A DNA stretch of 64,000 nucleotides from Deinococcus ficus (GTDB taxonomy: Bacteria; Deinococcota; Deinococci; Deinococcales; Deinococcaceae): the NCBI RefSeq assembly GCF_003444775.1, contig NZ_CP021081.1, positions 1,042,001 to 1,106,000 of the forward strand, read 5' to 3'. Below the pieces are notes generated by a model. The model did no database searches, was not told where the DNA came from, and worked only from the letters and a program-made list of their open reading frames with translations. Position numbers and translations under genes: made by a program. Below are positions 19,904 through 31,522 of the stretch, in pieces. How positions within the stretch are numbered: the first letter of the stretch is position 1; the number at the start of each line of letters is the position of its first letter.

Positions 19904-19935
19904 TCGTTCAGCAGATTAAGGGAATCGCTGAACGA
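19904..19935 (-). promoter_or_regulatory. bioB promoter with BirA-geometry operator
   Basis: A perfect 9-bp inverted repeat, TCGTTCAGC (19904-19912) and GCTGAACGA (19927-19935), is separated by 14 bases that contain the minus-strand -10 hexamer TAATCT (19913-19918). The BirA operator of enterobacteria has the same layout (9-bp arms, spacer of about 14-16), though a different sequence. Binding here would block the promoter. The identity of the repressor is inferred. Confidence 0.55.
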
Positions 19936-19980
19936 GCGCGAGGCGGACCCCGCCCCGTCCCGCTCCACTGGTCACCGGCC

Positions 19981-21375
19981 TCAGCTGCCGGCCTCCTCCC
20001 GCACGCTGGCATCCACATCCGCCTGAAGGCGCGCGCGCACGTCCTCCGGCAGGTCCGCCCGGCCCGCCACCGCCAGCCGCACCCCCTCATCCGGGTCGCC
20101 CGCCAGGACCTCCACCAGCGCCGCCGGCAGCGCCGGGTGAATGGCCGCCGCCCGCCGCACCCCCGCGTTCCCGTCCCGCGCCACCCGCACCAGGACCTCC
20201 GCGCCCGGCTGCTCCGCGTACGCCACTGCCCGCCGCACCTCCGCGTTCGTGTCCCCCGCCAGCCGCAGCAGCCGCGCCTCGCCCACGTCCGGCCGGACCG
20301 CCAGCACGGTGCGGATGTTCGCGTCCGGGTCCTCCAGCAATGCGTCCATCACCGCACCCGAAATTCCCTCCGCGCTCGCAATGTGCAGCCGGATGTCGGC
20401 CTCCGGCGACGCCGCCAGCGCCAGCACCGCCCCGTCCGGCAGATCACTGCGCTCCAGCAGCGCCCGCCGCACCGACTCCGACTCGTCATGCGCCAGCCGC
20501 ACCAGAATCTCCGGCGCCGCGTCCGGCCGGCGCGCCAGCGCCGCCCGCACCTCCGGCTCCGCATCCCGCTCCGCCCGCACCAGCCACTCCGGCCGCACCC
20601 TCCACCCCTGCAACGCCGAAGCCCGCACGCTGTCCAGCTCGTGCGTGGACAGCCACTCCCGCACGCTCCGCGGCAGATCCACCCGCCGCGCCAGCGTGCC
20701 CAGCACGTCCACGTCCTCATCCGCCGCCAGGGTCAGGAGGCAGTCCAGCGGCAGGTCCAGCCGCCGCGCCACACTCGCCCGCACCATCCCGTGACTGTCC
20801 CGGACGAACGTCCGCAGCAGCTCGCCCGGCAGGTCCTCCCGCGCCGCCACGGCCTTGCGCACGTCGTAATCGTCATCCCCGGCCAGCTGCCGGACCAGCG
20901 CCGCCGGCAGGGCCGGCCGCTTCGCCACCGCCTCCCGGATCTGCCACCCGGCATCCGCCGCCAGCGCCGCCACGCGCTCCGCCGACAGGTCCGGGTGCCC
21001 CGCCAGCGCCGTGCGCACCTGAAAATCGTCGTGCCGCAGCGCCCCGTCCAGCACCCACCCCGGCACGCCCGGCTGCGACAACAGCGCGATCATGCCCTCC
21101 GCCGGAAACACGCCCAGCAGGTTCGGCCGCGCCAGCCGCATCAGCGGCAACCCCGGATTCCCCAGCACCTCCGCCGGGTACGCCGCTGCCAGCGCTGACA
21201 GCACCTCCACCGGGCTGTTGGGGTGCCGCGCCACTGCTGCGCGCACCCGCACGTCCGGATGCGCACTCAGGCCCGACAGCAGCTCCGCCGTCGCCCGCGC
21301 ACTGCCCGCCGCCTCCAGCGCCCCCTCCACGCCCAACGCCGTCAACGAACGAGGGTCCAGATCAGAAAACGTCAC
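19981..21375 (-). CDS. LRV (leucine-rich repeat variant) / HEAT-like repeat protein
   Basis: This protein of about 464 residues is made almost wholly of 23-25-residue helical repeats with consensus like D-x-x-V-R-x-A-V-A-x-R-x-D-L-P-x-x-L-L-x-x-L-A, starting near residue 25 and running to the end, roughly seventeen copies. This matches the leucine-rich repeat variant (LRV) family, an alpha/3-10 superhelix used for protein binding. The Fe-S-binding cysteine cluster found at the N terminus of the Azotobacter LRV protein is not seen. GTG 21375 is chosen since GAGAAT lies 6 nt upstream in the leaderless position; a 13-residue-longer start is possible. It lies 60 bases downstream of the MoxR and VWA-metallopeptidase genes on the same strand, which suggests a joint role. 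Confidence 0.82.
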   Translation of the reverse strand: MTFSDLDPRSLTALGVEGALEAAGSARATAELLSGLSAHPDVRVRAAVARHPNSPVEVLSALAAAYPAEVLGNPGLPLMRLARPNLLGVFPAEGMIALLSQPGVPGWVLDGALRHDDFQVRTALAGHPDLSAERVAALAADAGWQIREAVAKRPALPAALVRQLAGDDDYDVRKAVAAREDLPGELLRTFVRDSHGMVRASVARRLDLPLDCLLTLAADEDVDVLGTLARRVDLPRSVREWLSTHELDSVRASALQGWRVRPEWLVRAERDAEPEVRAALARRPDAAPEILVRLAHDESESVRRALLERSDLPDGAVLALAASPEADIRLHIASAEGISGAVMDALLEDPDANIRTVLAVRPDVGEARLLRLAGDTNAEVRRAVAYAEQPGAEVLVRVARDGNAGVRRAAAIHPALPAALVEVLAGDPDEGVRLAVAGRADLPEDVRARLQADVDASVREEAGS

Positions 21376-21435
21376 CCCGGGATTCTCGCAGATCAGGGCA
21401 GGACACGGCCCCACGGCGGGAAACGGGCATCTCCC

Positions 21436-22587
21436 TTATTCCTCCAGCCGGAGCACTTCGCCGAAGGGGAAGCCTTCGTCTTCCAGGCCGCCAGGTGGCA
21501 CGACCCACAGGGTGGGCGGGCGGGGCGCCTGCTCGGGGAAGTCGCCGTACCCGTCGGTGAGGTAGAGGATGACGTCCGGTTCGTGTTCGTCCACGAGCGC
21601 GAAGACGGGGCGGAAGTCGGTGCCGCCGCCTCCCACGGGGTCGGGAATGGCGTCCCCGGGGCGCAGGTCGTAGGGGCCGTAGGCTTCGGTGTCGGCGTAG
21701 TACAGCACGGCCTTCACGTGCGGGTATGCGCCGAGCACGCCCTGGACCTCGCCGACCAGGGCGCGCACGGCGTCGTCGTCCACGCTGCCGCTGGTGTCCA
21801 CGGCGATCAGGGCGGTGATGGACTCGTCGTCCAGCGCTTCCAGGTACAGGCCGCGGCCCACGAAGCGGCGGTCGAAACCGCCGAAGTCCACGGGCGTGCG
21901 GGCCAGGAAACGCCACAGGTGCGCGCGCCAGTCCAGCCGGGCAGGGGCGAGGCGCTGCAACTCGCGGTGTGCGCCGAGGGGGTCGTGGCCCTGACCGCCG
22001 CTCATGGCGTCCACGCTGCGGGCCTGGGCCATGGCCTGCTGCCACTGGCGCTGAGCGCTTCCGCCGGGTTTGCCCGGTTTGCCGGGCGCGTCGCTGGGCG
22101 GGCCGTCCAACAGGTCGTCACCCTCGTCCCCGTCGCCGTCCCCTTCGGCCTCGATGGCGGTGTACACCTCCTCCACACTGAGTTTTTCCAGGTGCTCGTC
22201 GCGGCGGGAGTTGGGGGGCGTGGGAAGGCCGGCGGCGTCCACCATGCCGTTCACGATCAGGTCGGCGGCCTTGTTCCAGCGTTTCTTCTCGCGCGGGCCG
22301 CGCCGCTGCGGGTGCGACAGGGCGGCGTGCAGGACCTCGTGCAGCAGCAGGCCGTCCAGCACGTCGCGGGGGAGGCTGGCGGCGACTTCCGGGTTCACGT
22401 ACACGCGTTCGCCGTCCGTGCCGGCGGCCGCGACCTCGCGGGACGGCACGAACTCGGCGTGCAGGAGCAGCGTGGCGAAGAACGCGGACTTGCTGCGCAG
22501 CCGCAGCCGGGCGCCGCTGATCAGGCCCTGGAACTGCGTGGGCGTCAGCTGCCCCGGCCCTTCCGTGCCGTCAGAGGGACCGGTCAC
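21436..22587 (-). CDS. VWA-like metallopeptidase-type protein (DUF2201 / COG3864)
   Basis: This 383-residue protein joins an N-terminal zinc-peptidase-like region, with HEVLHAALSH (HExxH plus a third His) near residue 82, to a C-terminal von Willebrand A-like domain whose MIDAS sequence is DTSGSVDDD near residue 260. Between them is an acidic, glycine-rich linker (about 150-190). This arrangement is that of the VWA-containing predicted metallopeptidases that accompany MoxR ATPases. GTG 22587 begins one base after the MoxR stop, with GAGG just before it, so the two are translationally coupled. The enzymatic activity of the HExxH part is not established for the family. Likely cytoplasmic; no signal peptide. 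Confidence 0.87.
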   Translation of the reverse strand: MTGPSDGTEGPGQLTPTQFQGLISGARLRLRSKSAFFATLLLHAEFVPSREVAAAGTDGERVYVNPEVAASLPRDVLDGLLLHEVLHAALSHPQRRGPREKKRWNKAADLIVNGMVDAAGLPTPPNSRRDEHLEKLSVEEVYTAIEAEGDGDGDEGDDLLDGPPSDAPGKPGKPGGSAQRQWQQAMAQARSVDAMSGGQGHDPLGAHRELQRLAPARLDWRAHLWRFLARTPVDFGGFDRRFVGRGLYLEALDDESITALIAVDTSGSVDDDAVRALVGEVQGVLGAYPHVKAVLYYADTEAYGPYDLRPGDAIPDPVGGGGTDFRPVFALVDEHEPDVILYLTDGYGDFPEQAPRPPTLWVVPPGGLEDEGFPFGEVLRLEE

Positions 22588-22588
22588 C

Positions 22589-23611
22589 TCAGACCTCGGT
22601 CATGGCGAGCGTGCCCTGCACGAGGTCCGCGAGGCGGGCGTCGCGGCCGATCAGCCCGGCGAGTTCCCCGAGCTGCCCGATGGCCTGGAACTTGCTGACC
22701 AGCGTGGCGACGTACAGCTGCAGCCACTCGGGGCCGCCGGCGTCGGCCAGCCACGTGAAGGCGTGGTAGGCCTCGTCGGCGGTGTTCGCGCGGGCGGCGA
22801 GGCCCACCACGGCGGCGTAGCGGACGCTGGGTTCGTCCGGGAGGCGCAGGCCGGTGCCCTGGCCTTCCAGCACCAGGCCCAGATCCGGAAGCTGCTCGTA
22901 CAGGCGCACGAACGCGCTGAATTCCGCGCCGGCGGCCTCTCCGATGGCGGGCGCAGTGTCCAGGCCGGCGCGGTGCAGGCGGGAGGCCATCTCCCAGGCG
23001 CGGGGGCTGGGCCAGGCGGGCTGCGTGGCGTCCAGGCGGTGCAGCAGTTCCGGGCGGAAGGTCAGGAACGCGATGACGTGCTCGTGCAGGCCGCGGCCCA
23101 GCGCGTAATTGCGCCAGGAGTCGAAGTCGGCGCGGGTAGTGAGGTGCAGGAAGCGGTTGGCCAGCGGCGCGGGCATGTCGAACACGCTGGCGCGGTCCTC
23201 CTTGCGGTTCCCGGCCGCCCACACGAACCAGCCTTCAGGCAGTTCGTAACTGCCGACCCGGCGGTCCAGGATCAGCTGCTGCGCCATGCCCTGCATGGTG
23301 GGTGGGGCCATGTTCACCTCATCCAGGAACAGGATGCCGTGCCCGCCGCGCGGCAGGAACTCGGGCGGGTACCACTTGCTCACGCCGCTGCCCTGCCCGT
23401 CCGCTTCGGGTACGGGCAGGCCGCGCAGGTCGGTGGGGGCGAGCTGGGAGAGGCGCACGTCCACGAACTCCAGGCCGTGCTTCTGCGCGATCTGCTGCAC
23501 GATGCTGCTTTTGCCCACGCCGGGCGGGCCCCAGATCATGGTGGAGAGCTTCAGGTTCCCGGTGATCAGGGCGCTCAGGTACGTTTGCAGTTCGGCGGGG
23601 GTCAGGCTCAC
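22589..23611 (-). CDS. MoxR-family AAA+ ATPase
   Basis: This 340-residue AAA+ ATPase has Walker A GPPGVGKSSIV near residue 29, Walker B GILFLDEVNMAPP near 91, sensor 1 in VWAAGNRKED near 130 and the arginine-finger region PAPLANRFLHL near 150. MoxR ATPases act as chaperone-like remodelling machines together with VWA-domain partners, for example in metal-centre insertion. It is the first gene of the MoxR-VWA pair; the LRV-repeat gene follows. GTG 23611 is supported by TAGCGT at 6 nt. Confidence 0.9.
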   Translation of the reverse strand: MSLTPAELQTYLSALITGNLKLSTMIWGPPGVGKSSIVQQIAQKHGLEFVDVRLSQLAPTDLRGLPVPEADGQGSGVSKWYPPEFLPRGGHGILFLDEVNMAPPTMQGMAQQLILDRRVGSYELPEGWFVWAAGNRKEDRASVFDMPAPLANRFLHLTTRADFDSWRNYALGRGLHEHVIAFLTFRPELLHRLDATQPAWPSPRAWEMASRLHRAGLDTAPAIGEAAGAEFSAFVRLYEQLPDLGLVLEGQGTGLRLPDEPSVRYAAVVGLAARANTADEAYHAFTWLADAGGPEWLQLYVATLVSKFQAIGQLGELAGLIGRDARLADLVQGTLAMTEV

Positions 23612-23617
23612 CCCCTC

Positions 23618-23623
23618 ACGCTA
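23618..23623 (-). promoter_or_regulatory. -10 TAGCGT for the MoxR gene (leaderless)
   Basis: On the minus strand TAGCGT is 6 nt before GTG 23611; no ribosome site precedes the start. Confidence 0.5.
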
Positions 23624-23693
23624 GGGCGTTTGACCGGCCGGGGCAAGCGCGGGGTGCGGTGTGAAGCCGGGTTGAGGGGACCCTCATGCGCAG

Positions 23694-23725
23694 AGGCCCG
23701 GCCCACCACGAGGTGAACCGGGCCT
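23694..23725 (-). terminator. Hairpin after the VWA lipoprotein gene
   Basis: AGGCCCGG / CCGGGCCT make an 8-bp stem with a 16-base loop, 13 bases after the stop. No T-run follows, so termination efficiency is uncertain. Confidence 0.5.
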
Positions 23726-23738
23726 GCTGGGCGGGTGT

Positions 23739-24719
23739 TCAGTACTGGACGCTGAAGGGCGCGCTGAGCGCCGCGCCGTTCACCTTGAAGTTCACCTTGC
23801 CGCTCAGGATCTGCCCGGCGATGGGCGCAGGCTGCACCACAAGCTTGATGCACCCGGCGCCCTGCGTCGCGTTGAACACCCCGCCGAACGCGGTGTTCAG
23901 GGCGGCCGCGTCGTTCGCCAGGGCGTACGTGCCGCCGGTCTGCTGCGCGGCCTGCTGCATGTCCGCGGTGTCCAGGTCGTCGGGTGAGCCCAGGCCGATC
24001 ATGAACAGGCGCATCCCGGCGGCCTTCGCGGCGGCAATGGCGGGCGCAAGGTTGTCCGTGCCGTTGGCGGCGCCGTCCGTGAGGACCACGCCGACGCGGT
24101 TGCCGGTCTTGGTGCTCACGAACTGCACGAGTTCCTGGGTGGCTTCCCACAGAGGCGTGCCGCCTCCGGCCACCGCGGCCTCATCCACGGCCGCTTTCAG
24201 GGCACCCTTGTCGGTGGTGAAGTCCTGGTGCACGGTCAGTTCCGTGTAGGGGCTGGTGGCATCGTACCCGCTGAAAGAAGTGACAGCAGCGGCGGCTGTG
24301 CCGCTGAGCCGCTCGATAAACAGCTTGGCGGCCTCGGCGCGTTTCTTCTCCGGGTCGTTGTCGGCCATGGAGCCGCTGGCGTCGAGGAGGATGCCGGCCC
24401 TGAAGTCCCCGCTGACGCTGGTGATGTCGCCGCACTTGCTGGCGGTGACGGCCGGCGCCGCCTGGAGGCCCAGCTGGCCCTGGGCGAGCGCAGCGTCCGT
24501 CACGGTGATGTCGCTGATGGTGCCGCTGGTGAGCACAGTGTCCTGGCTGTCCAGTGCGCTGACGTTCAGGTTCACGCTCTGGTCGGCGTTTACCACGTAC
24601 CCGTTCACGCTGGCCTTGGCGGGGGTGGGCCCGGCGGGCGGCTGGGGGGCCTGGGGTCCGGTGCAGGCCACCAGGGCGAGGGCGAGGGTCAGGGGCGCGA
24701 GCAGGACGGAATTCTTCAT
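23739..24719 (-). CDS. VWA-domain lipoprotein
   Basis: This 326-residue exported protein has a lipoprotein signal (MKNSVLLAPLTLALALVAC) and a von Willebrand A domain with the full MIDAS, LDASGSMADN near residue 115, plus T and D of the distal loops (FSGYDATSP; VVLTDGAANGTDN). Such proteins bind other proteins or surfaces in a metal-dependent way. An N-terminal segment of about 90 residues (with SDITVTDAALAQG) and a short C-terminal beta domain frame it. ATG 24719 follows a GGAGG ribosome site, so the frame's extension to 24806 is not used. It lies upstream of the MoxR gene on the same strand but is separated by a hairpin and 127 bases, so co-transcription is not assured. Confidence 0.88.
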   Translation of the reverse strand: MKNSVLLAPLTLALALVACTGPQAPQPPAGPTPAKASVNGYVVNADQSVNLNVSALDSQDTVLTSGTISDITVTDAALAQGQLGLQAAPAVTASKCGDITSVSGDFRAGILLDASGSMADNDPEKKRAEAAKLFIERLSGTAAAAVTSFSGYDATSPYTELTVHQDFTTDKGALKAAVDEAAVAGGGTPLWEATQELVQFVSTKTGNRVGVVLTDGAANGTDNLAPAIAAAKAAGMRLFMIGLGSPDDLDTADMQQAAQQTGGTYALANDAAALNTAFGGVFNATQGAGCIKLVVQPAPIAGQILSGKVNFKVNGAALSAPFSVQY

Positions 24720-25043
24720 GGCAGCCTCCAGGGAATGCGAGATGGCGGAAGGGAAAAACCTAACACCCGGAGTGCCCAGCATACATTTGAGGGATGGTGG
24801 TGGCACGCCAGTTTGCCCGGCCAGGGCAAGGAGAGGGTGCTCATAGGTTTACTGCTAGTGGTGACACGCGCTTCTGCCGTGCGGGCCGGGGATGGGACGG
24901 CCGGTATACCCTCAGGGTGTTGATTTCGGCCCTCTGATTACCGTGCGTCGCCTGCCGTGCCTCTATACTCAGCCCGATACCTGGACTCGGTTCAATTTCC
25001 TGCTGTGGGCCCCACCCCACATCATCCCCGGAGGACACCCCCC
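24720..25043. promoter_or_regulatory. Divergent intergenic region between VWA lipoprotein and Fe-S oxidoreductase
   Basis: No gene is seen in these 324 bases. TATACT at 24964-24969 is a good -10 for the plus-strand Fe-S gene and would give a leader of about 70 nt ending in GGAGG (25030-25034) and GTG 25044. No convincing -35 accompanies it. Confidence 0.45.
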
Positions 25044-28241
<3,198 letters not shown>

Positions 28242-28256
28242 ACTCAGCAGTGCCGG

Positions 28257-28303
28257 GCGGGGCAGGGGAGACGGGTGCTCTCTTGCCCCGCTCCCGCTTT
28301 TTT
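28257..28303 (+). terminator. Rho-independent terminator after the Fe-S oxidoreductase gene
   Basis: GCGGGGCA / TGCCCCGC form the stem (extended by GAGA/TCTC with a mismatch), followed by CTCCCGC and six T. Confidence 0.85.
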
Positions 28304-28342
28304 ATCTCCCGGAGGGGCCGGGGATTAAGGTTCCGTTCACGG

Positions 28343-28348
28343 TATGAT
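28343..28348 (+). promoter_or_regulatory. -10 TATGAT for the DegV gene (leaderless)
   Basis: TATGAT is 7 nt before ATG 28356. It decides against a start four codons further upstream. Confidence 0.6.
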
Positions 28349-28355
28349 TCACCGC

Positions 28356-29201
28356 ATGAGTGTTGCCGTCGTCACGGACTCCACGAGTGACCTGAGTCCC
28401 GCCCTTTGCGCCCAGTACGGCGTCACCAGCGTTCCCCTGTACGTCCTGTTCGACGGGAAGATGCACAAGGACGGCCTGGAGATCACCCCCGAGGCCCTCT
28501 TCACTGGCCTGAAAGCCGGGAAGAAGACCCCCAGCACCTCGCAGCCCAGCCCGGCGGAATTCACCGAGGTGTACGCCCGCGCGCTGGAAACCGCCGATCA
28601 CGTGCTGAGCATCCACATCAGCGGGCAGCTGTCCGGCACGGTCGGCAGCGCCCGGCTGGCCGCGCAGGAGTTCGGGGACCGCGTAACGGTGGTGGACACC
28701 CGCACGGTCAGCATGGGTCTGGGCCTGCGCGTGATCCGCGCCGCACAGCGCTTGCAGGAAGGCAAGGCCGTGCCGGAAATCGTCGCGGAACTCGATCGCC
28801 TGGCTGGGCTGGGCAGCATCCGCTTCACCGTGGAGACGCTGGAATTCCTGAAGCTCAACGGGCGCATCGGGGGCGGCGCGGCGCTGCTGGGCGGCCTGCT
28901 GAACATCAAGCCGATCCTGATCGTCCGGGACGGCCGCGTGGAGTCCGGCGGCCGCGCCCGCGGGCAGAAAAAGGCCATTCAGGACATCGTGGACGCCACC
29001 CGCAAGTACATCGTGGGTCACGGCCGCTGCCGGCTGGCGTTCGTGCGGACCGACGGCGGGCAGGCGAACGTGGACGAACTGCGCGCCGGGCTGGCCGGCC
29101 TGGACTTCGAGGACATGGGCGACCACGCGTTCGGCACGGTGATCGCCACGCACGCCGGCCCCGGCACGTACGGCGTGGTGATGGAACCCCTGAATGCCTG
29201 A
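28356..29201 (+). CDS. DegV family (fatty acid-binding, FakB-like) protein
   Basis: This 281-residue protein of the DegV family binds a fatty acid and, in Firmicutes, presents it to the FakA kinase for phosphorylation. Conserved features are the opening [10 protein letters not shown] with the Ser/Thr that contact the carboxylate, the KTSQPSP-like segment ([14 protein letters not shown] near residue 56), [11 protein letters not shown] near 90, and the C-terminal [14 protein letters not shown] and GPGTYGVVM. The start is set by the leaderless -10 TATGAT. The stop overlaps the start of the beta-lactamase-like gene by eight bases. No fakA is in the window. Confidence 0.92.
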   Translation: MSVAVVTDSTSDLSPALCAQYGVTSVPLYVLFDGKMHKDGLEITPEALFTGLKAGKKTPSTSQPSPAEFTEVYARALETADHVLSIHISGQLSGTVGSARLAAQEFGDRVTVVDTRTVSMGLGLRVIRAAQRLQEGKAVPEIVAELDRLAGLGSIRFTVETLEFLKLNGRIGGGAALLGGLLNIKPILIVRDGRVESGGRARGQKKAIQDIVDATRKYIVGHGRCRLAFVRTDGGQANVDELRAGLAGLDFEDMGDHAFGTVIATHAGPGTYGVVMEPLNA

Positions 29202-30474
29202 ACGGCCCCGCGCCCGGGCGAGGGTCGCGCTGGCCCTCGCCTGCCTGCTGCCGGGGCTGCTGACGGGCTGCCGCCCCGGCCCGGTCGGCACGGAGCGGCA
29301 GGTGAGCGCGCCGGTGGCGGCCGCCATCCGCATCGCCAGCACGCCGGCGACCTCCACTGCGGGTGGCCGGCCCGAGACGGGCGCGTCGGCGCCCGCCACC
29401 GTGAGCGCCCGGCCCGCCGGGGACACCGTGGGCGCGCCCGGCACCCTGGCCCCGGACGGCTGCCTGCTGCCCGCCCCCGAAGTGGAGAAGGCCCCGCCGC
29501 CGCCCTTCCCGCTCAGCGGCCGGCTGGGCCTGTGGGTGGCGGAGGTGGACCCGGCCACGCTGGCCGTGCGCCGCGCGGTGGGCACCAACGCGGACAGCGT
29601 GTTCCCGCTGGCGAGCACGTACAAGCAGGCGGTGCTGTGGGCGGTGCTCAAGGAATTCGACGCCGGGCGCCTCTCGCCCACCGAGCGCTTCGACGTGACC
29701 CGCCAGAACCAGAGCCTGGGGGACTACCCGTACGACGGCACCAGCGTGCGCGAGCTGTCCAGCCGCATGATCCAGTTCAGCGACAACACCGCCACCGACA
29801 TCCTGCACCGCCGCGTGGGCCTGCAACGCGTGCAGGCGCTGGCGGATGACCTGGGCCTGTGCCGCACCCGCCTGATCCTGCCCACCCGGGACTGGTGGGT
29901 GGCGCAGGCGGGCCTGTCGCAGACCTTCAACGGCACGGGCCGCTGGGCGGCGGCGCGTGGCGCGGACCGCGAGCGGCTGGCCGCCCTGATCGACCGGGAC
30001 GCGCAGGCGTACCGCTCGGATTACCTGCAGCGCAAACTCGACGAGTACTTCGAGCGGCGCCACCGCCTGGAGGATGACCTGGCAGCGCTGAACGTGAGCA
30101 CCCCGTACGAGTTCGCCACGCTGCTCACGCACGAGTACCTGCGTCCGGGCCTGTCCGCGCGGGCCCTGGCCTGGCAGCAGGACGTGCTGGCCCGTGGGTA
30201 CGGCCGCACGCCCATCGACGCCGCCCTGAAAGGCCGCGTCGCGGCGTTTGGCGGGAAGGGGGGCAACGGCTGGCGGCTCCTGACGTACACCGGGTACGTC
30301 CGCACGGACGACGGCCGGCACGTCGTGTACGCCTTCATGCAGCACGGCGCGGACCAGACCTACACGATGCCGAACACCCGGCGGGCGTTCGCGTGGATCA
30401 CGGCCGGCATCCGCCGCGTGCTCGGCCCGGCACCGGCCCCGCTCAGGACGGCTCGGTCCGGCTCACCCGACTGA
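29194..30474 (+). CDS. Beta-lactamase-like serine hydrolase lipoprotein
   Basis: This 426-residue protein has a lipoprotein signal ([16 protein letters not shown]), a Pro/Ala-rich linker and a class A beta-lactamase-type domain. The catalytic SxxK is in ASTYKQ near residue 140 and SDN in [10 protein letters not shown] near 190; the third box, usually K-T/S-G, is KGG in FGGKGGNGW near 350, and no clear omega-loop ExxLN is seen. A penicillin-interacting or other serine hydrolase/carboxypeptidase role is therefore more likely than true lactamase activity. ATG 29194 overlaps the DegV stop, so it is translationally coupled. Its end overlaps the convergent DHH gene by 32 bases. Confidence 0.83.
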   Translation: MPERPRARARVALALACLLPGLLTGCRPGPVGTERQVSAPVAAAIRIASTPATSTAGGRPETGASAPATVSARPAGDTVGAPGTLAPDGCLLPAPEVEKAPPPPFPLSGRLGLWVAEVDPATLAVRRAVGTNADSVFPLASTYKQAVLWAVLKEFDAGRLSPTERFDVTRQNQSLGDYPYDGTSVRELSSRMIQFSDNTATDILHRRVGLQRVQALADDLGLCRTRLILPTRDWWVAQAGLSQTFNGTGRWAAARGADRERLAALIDRDAQAYRSDYLQRKLDEYFERRHRLEDDLAALNVSTPYEFATLLTHEYLRPGLSARALAWQQDVLARGYGRTPIDAALKGRVAAFGGKGGNGWRLLTYTGYVRTDDGRHVVYAFMQHGADQTYTMPNTRRAFAWITAGIRRVLGPAPAPLRTARSGSPD

Positions 30475-31456
30475 GTTCCTCCGCGATCGCCGCGTCCAGC
30501 TGCGGCCGGGCCACGGCGTAGGGGGCGCTTACGGTCGCTCCGGCGGCCGGGACGTGCCCGCCCCCGCCGAGCTGCACGGCCACGTTCTGCGCACTCACGC
30601 CGCCGCGGGAGCGCAGAGACACCTTCACGCGGTCGCCGTAGTCCTTGACCATCACGGCCAGCACGCTGCCCTCGGCGTTGCGCAGCAGGCTCACGTAGCT
30701 CTCCACTTCCTCCCAGGTCGCCCCGGCGCGCTCCAGCATCTCGGCGTCCACGCGGGCGAGCACCACCTGTCCGCCGTGCAGGAATTCCAGGCTGCCCAGC
30801 ATCTCCCGCATCAGCAGGTAGTACGAGTGCGGGTTCTGCGCGAGGTTGTCGTTCAGCCAGCCCAGCCGCGCCCCGGCGGCCCGCAGCTGCGACGCGCAGT
30901 CGAAGGCGTCGGGCGTGACGCTCTCGAAGCGGAAACTGCCGGTGTCGGTGATCAGGCCCAGCATCAGCGGCGTGGCGATCTCCTCGGTGAGCGTGACGCC
31001 CATCGCCAGGATCACGTCCGTGACCATCATGGCCGCGGCCGGTTTGCTGGGGTCCACCACGCCGGCGGTCGCGCGCCGGGCGTTCGTGCCGTGGTGGTCC
31101 ACGTTCACGACGTCCCCATGGAAGGCCGCGAGGTCCGCGCCCGCCACCCGCACCGGATCGTTGTTGTCCACGTCCAGCACGGCCAGCAGTGCCCCCTCCG
31201 GCCACGCGTCCAGGCTGGGCAGCAGCTCGCCTTCCTGCGCGAGGAAGCGCAGGTAGCGGGGCGGCGCGGTGACCGGCAGGGTGGTCTTCCCGAGGCTGCG
31301 CAGGGCGCGGCTCAGGCCGAGGACGCTGCCCACGGCGTCCCCGTCGGGGTTCTCGTGGGTGAGAATCACGATGGGGCCCGGGTGGGCGAGGAGGTGCCGG
31401 GCGACGTGGCGCACGTCCCGGGAGTAAGTGGGGCTGTCGTCGTTCACGGCCGTCAT
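30443..31456 (-). CDS. DHH/DHHA1 phosphoesterase (NrnA-like)
   Basis: This 337-residue phosphoesterase of the bifunctional oligoribonuclease/pAp phosphatase type degrades nanoRNAs and 3'-phosphoadenosine 5'-phosphate. Metal ligands are visible in [14 protein letters not shown] near residue 31, VLDVDN near 93 and the signature NVDHHGTN near 115; D in GLITDTGSF follows. The C-terminal DHHA1 domain ends with [13 protein letters not shown] near 300. DHH nucleases of this type matter in Deinococcus RNA turnover; the assignment to NrnA rather than another small DHH enzyme is by architecture only. ATG 31456 is fixed by TATACT at 8 nt. Confidence 0.9.
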   Translation of the reverse strand: MTAVNDDSPTYSRDVRHVARHLLAHPGPIVILTHENPDGDAVGSVLGLSRALRSLGKTTLPVTAPPRYLRFLAQEGELLPSLDAWPEGALLAVLDVDNNDPVRVAGADLAAFHGDVVNVDHHGTNARRATAGVVDPSKPAAAMMVTDVILAMGVTLTEEIATPLMLGLITDTGSFRFESVTPDAFDCASQLRAAGARLGWLNDNLAQNPHSYYLLMREMLGSLEFLHGGQVVLARVDAEMLERAGATWEEVESYVSLLRNAEGSVLAVMVKDYGDRVKVSLRSRGGVSAQNVAVQLGGGGHVPAAGATVSAPYAVARPQLDAAIAEELSRVSRTEPS

Positions 31457-31464
31457 GTGCCCCG

Positions 31465-31470
31465 AGTATA
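31465..31470 (-). promoter_or_regulatory. -10 TATACT for the DHH gene (leaderless)
   Basis: On the minus strand TATACT is 8 nt before ATG 31456. It is back to back with the promoter of the next gene at 31510. Confidence 0.6.
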
Positions 31471-31509
31471 GGAGCCCGCGTGGGACGTGCCGCGCGGGCG
31501 GCGGGCCGC

Positions 31510-31515
31510 TATCCT
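31510..31515 (+). promoter_or_regulatory. -10 TATCCT for the 224-residue hypothetical gene (leaderless)
   Basis: TATCCT is 7 nt before GTG 31523 and sets the start. Confidence 0.55.
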
Positions 31516-31522
31516 GCTGGGC

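Noticed and set aside
29194..30474. Calling the serine hydrolase a beta-lactamase
   Set aside because: The third box is KGG and no omega-loop ExxLN is seen, so hydrolysis of beta-lactams is not supported.
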